From Geodermatophilaceae bacterium (GTDB lineage Bacteria > Actinomycetota > Actinomycetes > Mycobacteriales > Geodermatophilaceae), in contig JACCXW010000234.1 of assembly GCA_013696785.1 (NCBI GenBank), positions 1 through 7,244 of the forward strand: 7,244 nt of DNA. Direction: 5' to 3'. Below the pieces are notes generated by a model, which was not told where the DNA came from, searched no databases, and saw only the letters and a program-made list of their open reading frames with translations. Position 1 is the stretch's first letter; the number at the start of each line of letters is the position of its first letter. Positions 4,938 through 7,244 of the stretch are shown here, one piece after another. A program made the translations under genes and the position numbers.

Positions 4938-5822
4938 ATGGACGAGCAGGAATGGCTGGCAAACCGGTTCCAGGAACACCGGACCCACTTGCGTGCAGTC
5001 GCCTACCGGATGCTTGGCTCGCTCAGCGAGGCGGACGACGCCGTCCAGGAGGCGTGGCTGCGCCTCGGCCGCTCTGACACGAGCGACGTCGAGAACCTCG
5101 GGGGGTGGCTGACGACGGTCACTGCGCGCGTGTGCCTGAACATGCTGCGCTCACGGGATCAGCGGCGCGAGGACCCCTTGGACGTGCACGTGCCCGAACC
5201 GATCCTGGGCCACCGGGACGGGGTCGACCCTGAGCACGAGGTGCTCTTGGCGGACGCGGTGGGCCTGGCCCTGCTTGTCGTGCTCGAGACGCTGGCTCCC
5301 GCCGAGCGGCTCGCGTTCGTGTTGCACGACATGTTCGCCGTGCCCTTCGACGACATCGCACCGATGCTGGAGCGCACCCCGGCGGCCACGCGGCAGCTCG
5401 CGAGCCGGGCCCGGCGCCGCGTGCAGGGGGCGGTGCCGTTCCCCGACGCCGATCTCACCCGGCAGCGGCGGGTCGTCGACGCCTTCTTCGAGGCCGCCCG
5501 CGGCGGTGACTTCGACGCCCTCGTCGCGGTGCTCCACCCGGATGTCGTGCTTCGCGCCGACGGCGGTGCGCTGCGGCCGGAAGCCTCGGTACTCATCCGC
5601 GGCGCTCGGGCCGTTGCTGGTCGGGCGCTCACCTTCGCGCATCTCGCACCGTTCGTTCGGCCGGCGCTCGTGAACGGGGCCGCCGGAGTCGTGGTGGCCC
5701 GGCACGGACAGCCGGTCACGGTCATGGGCTTCACCGTGGCGGACGGGATGATCGTGCACATCGATGCGCTGACGGATCCCGCCCGTCTGAGCCGACTCGA
5801 CCTGGCGGTGCTCGAGGACTGA
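4938..5822 (+). CDS. ECF41-group RNA polymerase sigma factor with fused SnoaL-like domain (SigJ-like)
   Basis: A 294-residue alternative sigma factor. Region 2 spans about 10-75 (RFQEHRTHLRAVAYRMLGS, then EADDAVQEAWLRL and GGWLTTVTARVCLNMLRSR). Region 4 spans about 105-165 (LETLAPAERLAFVLHDMF, FDDIAPMLERTPAATRQLASRARRRVQ). The linker carries VPEP (85-88), equivalent to the WLPEP-type linker motif of ECF41. Residues about 172-285 form an NTF2/SnoaL-like domain (VVDAFFEAARGGDFDALVAVLHPDVVLRADGG). Its DGGGK-type motif is degenerate (DGGAL, 208-212) and its terminal NPDKL-type motif reads DPARL (280-284). In this family the extension replaces an anti-sigma factor, tuning activity in cis. No anti-sigma gene is adjacent here, which is consistent. 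GAAGGA lies nine bases before the ATG. The divergent AhpD-like gene is the expected partner and target. The gene ends five bases before the convergent phosphofructokinase stop. Confidence 0.94.
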   Translation: MDEQEWLANRFQEHRTHLRAVAYRMLGSLSEADDAVQEAWLRLGRSDTSDVENLGGWLTTVTARVCLNMLRSRDQRREDPLDVHVPEPILGHRDGVDPEHEVLLADAVGLALLVVLETLAPAERLAFVLHDMFAVPFDDIAPMLERTPAATRQLASRARRRVQGAVPFPDADLTRQRRVVDAFFEAARGGDFDALVAVLHPDVVLRADGGALRPEASVLIRGARAVAGRALTFAHLAPFVRPALVNGAAGVVVARHGQPVTVMGFTVADGMIVHIDALTDPARLSRLDLAVLED

Positions 5823-5827
5823 CTCAC

Positions 5828-6853
5828 TCAGCCGAAGAACACTTCCGCCTCGGCCAGCCGGTCGTCAGGGACCGTCTTGAGTTCACGCGTGGCCTCGGCC
5901 AGCGGCACCCGGACGATGTCGGTGCCCCGCAGCGCCACCATCACGCCCCAGTCCTGCTCGTGCGCGGCGTCGATGGCATGCAGACCGAACCGGGTCGCGA
6001 GGACCCGGTCGAACGCACTCGGCGTACCACCGCGCTGGATGTGACCGAGTACGACGACCCGCGCCTCCTTGCCGGTGCGAGCCTCGATCTCCTCAGCCAG
6101 CCGCTGTCCCACGCCGCCGAGCCGCACATGCCCGAACGCGTCGAGCTCAGCGGTCCGCAGGCTCGTGTCACCCGCGGCCGGGCTGGCACCCTCGGCGACG
6201 ACGACGATGCAGGCGTACTTCGTCTCGAACCGGCGTTCGACGTAGGCGACCACCTCGTCGATCTTGAACGGCCGCTCCGGGATGAGGATCACGTTCGCGC
6301 CGCTGGCCAGGCCCGCGTGCAGCGCGATCCAGCCGGCGTGGCGGCCCATCACCTCAACCACCAATGCGCGGTGGTGGCTCTCCGCCGTCGTGTGCAGCCG
6401 ATCGATCGCCTCCATCGCGATCCCGACGGCGGTGTCGAAACCGAATGTGAAGTCCGTCGCTCCGAGGTCGTTGTCGATCGTCTTAGGTACGCCGACGACG
6501 GGCACCGCCTCGTCGTGCAGCCGCTTGGCCACACCGAGCGTGTCCTCGCCGCCGATCGCGATCAACGCGTCGACTGCATACGAGCCGAGGCTCTCCCGGA
6601 TCCGTTGCAGCCCGTCCGGTTCCTTGAACGGGTTGGTTCGGGAGGAACCGAGGATGGTGCCGCCGCGCGGGAGGATGCCGCGCACGTCGGCGACGGTCAG
6701 TGGCATCGTGTTGCCGTCCAGCGGGCCCCGCCAGCCGTCCCGGAAGCCGACGAACTCGTGTCCGTACACGCCGACGCCCTTGCGGACGATGGCGCGGATG
6801 ACGGCGTTCAAGCCGGGGCAGTCCCCGCCGCCCGTGAGCACACCGACGCGCAT
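5828..6853 (-). CDS. pfp: Group III 6-phosphofructokinase, predicted pyrophosphate-dependent
   Basis: Phosphorylates fructose 6-phosphate to fructose 1,6-bisphosphate in the cytoplasm (glycolysis; reversible if pyrophosphate-dependent). The 341-residue length is that of the short mixed-substrate group III enzymes. Visible motifs: GVLTGGGDCPGLNAVIR (4-20), the donor-site GGEDT with Asp104 (101-105), PKTIDND with Lys124 and catalytic Asp127 (123-129), EVMGRHAGW (167-175), the sugar-phosphate site AEG (220-222) and HIQRGGTPSAFDR (271-283). In this family Asp104 plus Lys124 is the combination of pyrophosphate users such as the Amycolatopsis methanolica enzyme; ATP users carry Gly104. Donor choice is therefore a strong inference but untested. 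The ATG has a GGGAGGA site seven bases upstream (6861-6867). The gene follows the exoribonuclease gene by 27 bases, so co-transcription is likely. Its 3' end faces the sigma factor gene with only five bases between. Confidence 0.94.
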   Translation of the reverse strand: MRVGVLTGGGDCPGLNAVIRAIVRKGVGVYGHEFVGFRDGWRGPLDGNTMPLTVADVRGILPRGGTILGSSRTNPFKEPDGLQRIRESLGSYAVDALIAIGGEDTLGVAKRLHDEAVPVVGVPKTIDNDLGATDFTFGFDTAVGIAMEAIDRLHTTAESHHRALVVEVMGRHAGWIALHAGLASGANVILIPERPFKIDEVVAYVERRFETKYACIVVVAEGASPAAGDTSLRTAELDAFGHVRLGGVGQRLAEEIEARTGKEARVVVLGHIQRGGTPSAFDRVLATRFGLHAIDAAHEQDWGVMVALRGTDIVRVPLAEATRELKTVPDDRLAEAEVFFG

Positions 6854-6880
6854 GTCGCGATCCTCCCGTGCCGACCTGAC

Positions 6881-7244
6881 CTAGGCCTGCATAGCCTGCC
6901 ACCGGGCGAGGTTGTGCCGGGCATCGGCCAGCGCGTCGTGCTGATCGGCGGGCGCCTCGGGCAATGCCGGCTTGCCGAGGTCCTCCCAGCGCTGCCGCAG
7001 CTCGTGGCTGAATCGCGGGATCAGGCGGGGCAGCGCGGTCATCGGACCCCAGAGCTGGCACAGCGCCACGTGGTCGTAGCCGGCGTACCAGGCCCAGAGT
7101 TCGATCTCCTCGCCCGGCGCGGCGAGGAACGTCCGAACGTCGTCGCGGATCCGAGTGCGCGAGCGCCACGCGGGATCCGCCGGAGAGGGCAGCTTCGGCA
7201 GCACGTTGCGGCGTACCCACGGGATCGCCCGCTCCGGATCGAAG
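6881..7244 (-). CDS. Rv2179c-like 3'-5' exoribonuclease, 5' end beyond window
   Basis: C-terminal 121 residues of a DEDD-superfamily RNase resembling mycobacterial Rv2179c (annotated as a polyadenylate-specific 3'-exoribonuclease). No stop precedes it, so the gene runs past the right edge; the first acidic D-x-E motif of the active site is therefore not visible. Seen here: FDPERAIPWVRRNVLPKLP at the edge, ELWAWYAGYDHVALCQLWGPM carrying the second-motif Asp (YDH), and QHDALADARHNLARW, whose HDALADA supplies the His and final Asp of a DEDDh site. These motifs closely match Rv2179c as I recall it. It is soluble, with no membrane segment visible. It lies 27 bases upstream of the phosphofructokinase gene. 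In mycobacteria its homologue adjoins the DAHP synthase gene, which is relevant to the layout of this window. Confidence 0.88.
   Translation of the reverse strand, partial: FDPERAIPWVRRNVLPKLPSPADPAWRSRTRIRDDVRTFLAAPGEEIELWAWYAGYDHVALCQLWGPMTALPRLIPRFSHELRQRWEDLGKPALPEAPADQHDALADARHNLARWQAMQA

Noticed and set aside
5151..5827. Minus-strand frames of 202 and 222 codons opposite the sigma factor C-terminal half
   Set aside because: They are antisense shadows of a complete ECF41 protein, with biased composition and no domain.
5818..5830. Small CTGA-CTCAC-TCAG hairpin between the sigma factor and phosphofructokinase genes
   Set aside because: The four-base stem is too weak to call a terminator; the convergent genes are only five bases apart and termination may occur inside either gene or by Rho.

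Overview
This is a GC-rich window with dense coding, GTG starts, overlapping stop/start codons and strong third-position G/C bias. That pattern, together with close similarity of several proteins to mycobacterial and actinomycete families (class II DAHP synthase, Rv2179c-type exoribonuclease, group III phosphofructokinase, ECF41 sigma factor), points to an actinomycete (Actinomycetota). I cannot name the genus from sequence alone. Ten protein genes can be supported. The two at the window edges are incomplete. No RNA gene, insertion sequence or CRISPR array is visible.

Left block (1-2542, minus strand): a tightly coupled operon read leftwards. It holds a class II DAHP synthase (first step of the shikimate pathway), a PLP-dependent low-specificity L-threonine aldolase, and a VOC/glyoxalase-like protein cut by the window edge. 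The genes overlap by 8 and 4 bases, so translational coupling is likely.

Middle block (2543-4316, plus strand): a divergent 284-bp intergenic region carries an imperfect 20-bp direct repeat and, next to the plus-strand operon, an AT-rich island made of two tandem TAAC-N4-GTTA palindromes over a plausible promoter. The operon that follows encodes a small NTF2-like protein, a TetR-family repressor with a WHG-type C-terminal domain, and a four-helix DUF1772/anthrone-oxygenase-like membrane protein. The simplest reading is an autoregulated TetR operon with an unidentified inducer.

Right-middle block (4317-5822): an AhpD-like carboxymuconolactone-decarboxylase-family protein (minus) is divergent from an ECF41-type sigma factor with a fused SnoaL/NTF2-like C-terminal domain (plus). 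This is the classical ECF41/COE pair. The 113-bp gap between them holds an ECF41-like -35 box (TGTCACA) inside one arm of a perfect 11-bp inverted repeat.

Right block (5828-7244, minus strand): a 6-phosphofructokinase whose diagnostic residues (Asp104, Lys124) predict pyrophosphate rather than ATP as phosphoryl donor, preceded by the 3' part of an Rv2179c-like 3'-5' exoribonuclease gene. The exonuclease and DAHP synthase genes are neighbours in mycobacteria. Here the sigma-factor and TetR units sit between the exonuclease/phosphofructokinase pair and the DAHP synthase operon, which suggests an accessory insertion into a conserved housekeeping neighbourhood. I see no clearly unprecedented system. 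The most testable items are the tandem TetR operator, the ECF41 inverted repeat/promoter and the predicted PPi-dependence of the phosphofructokinase.
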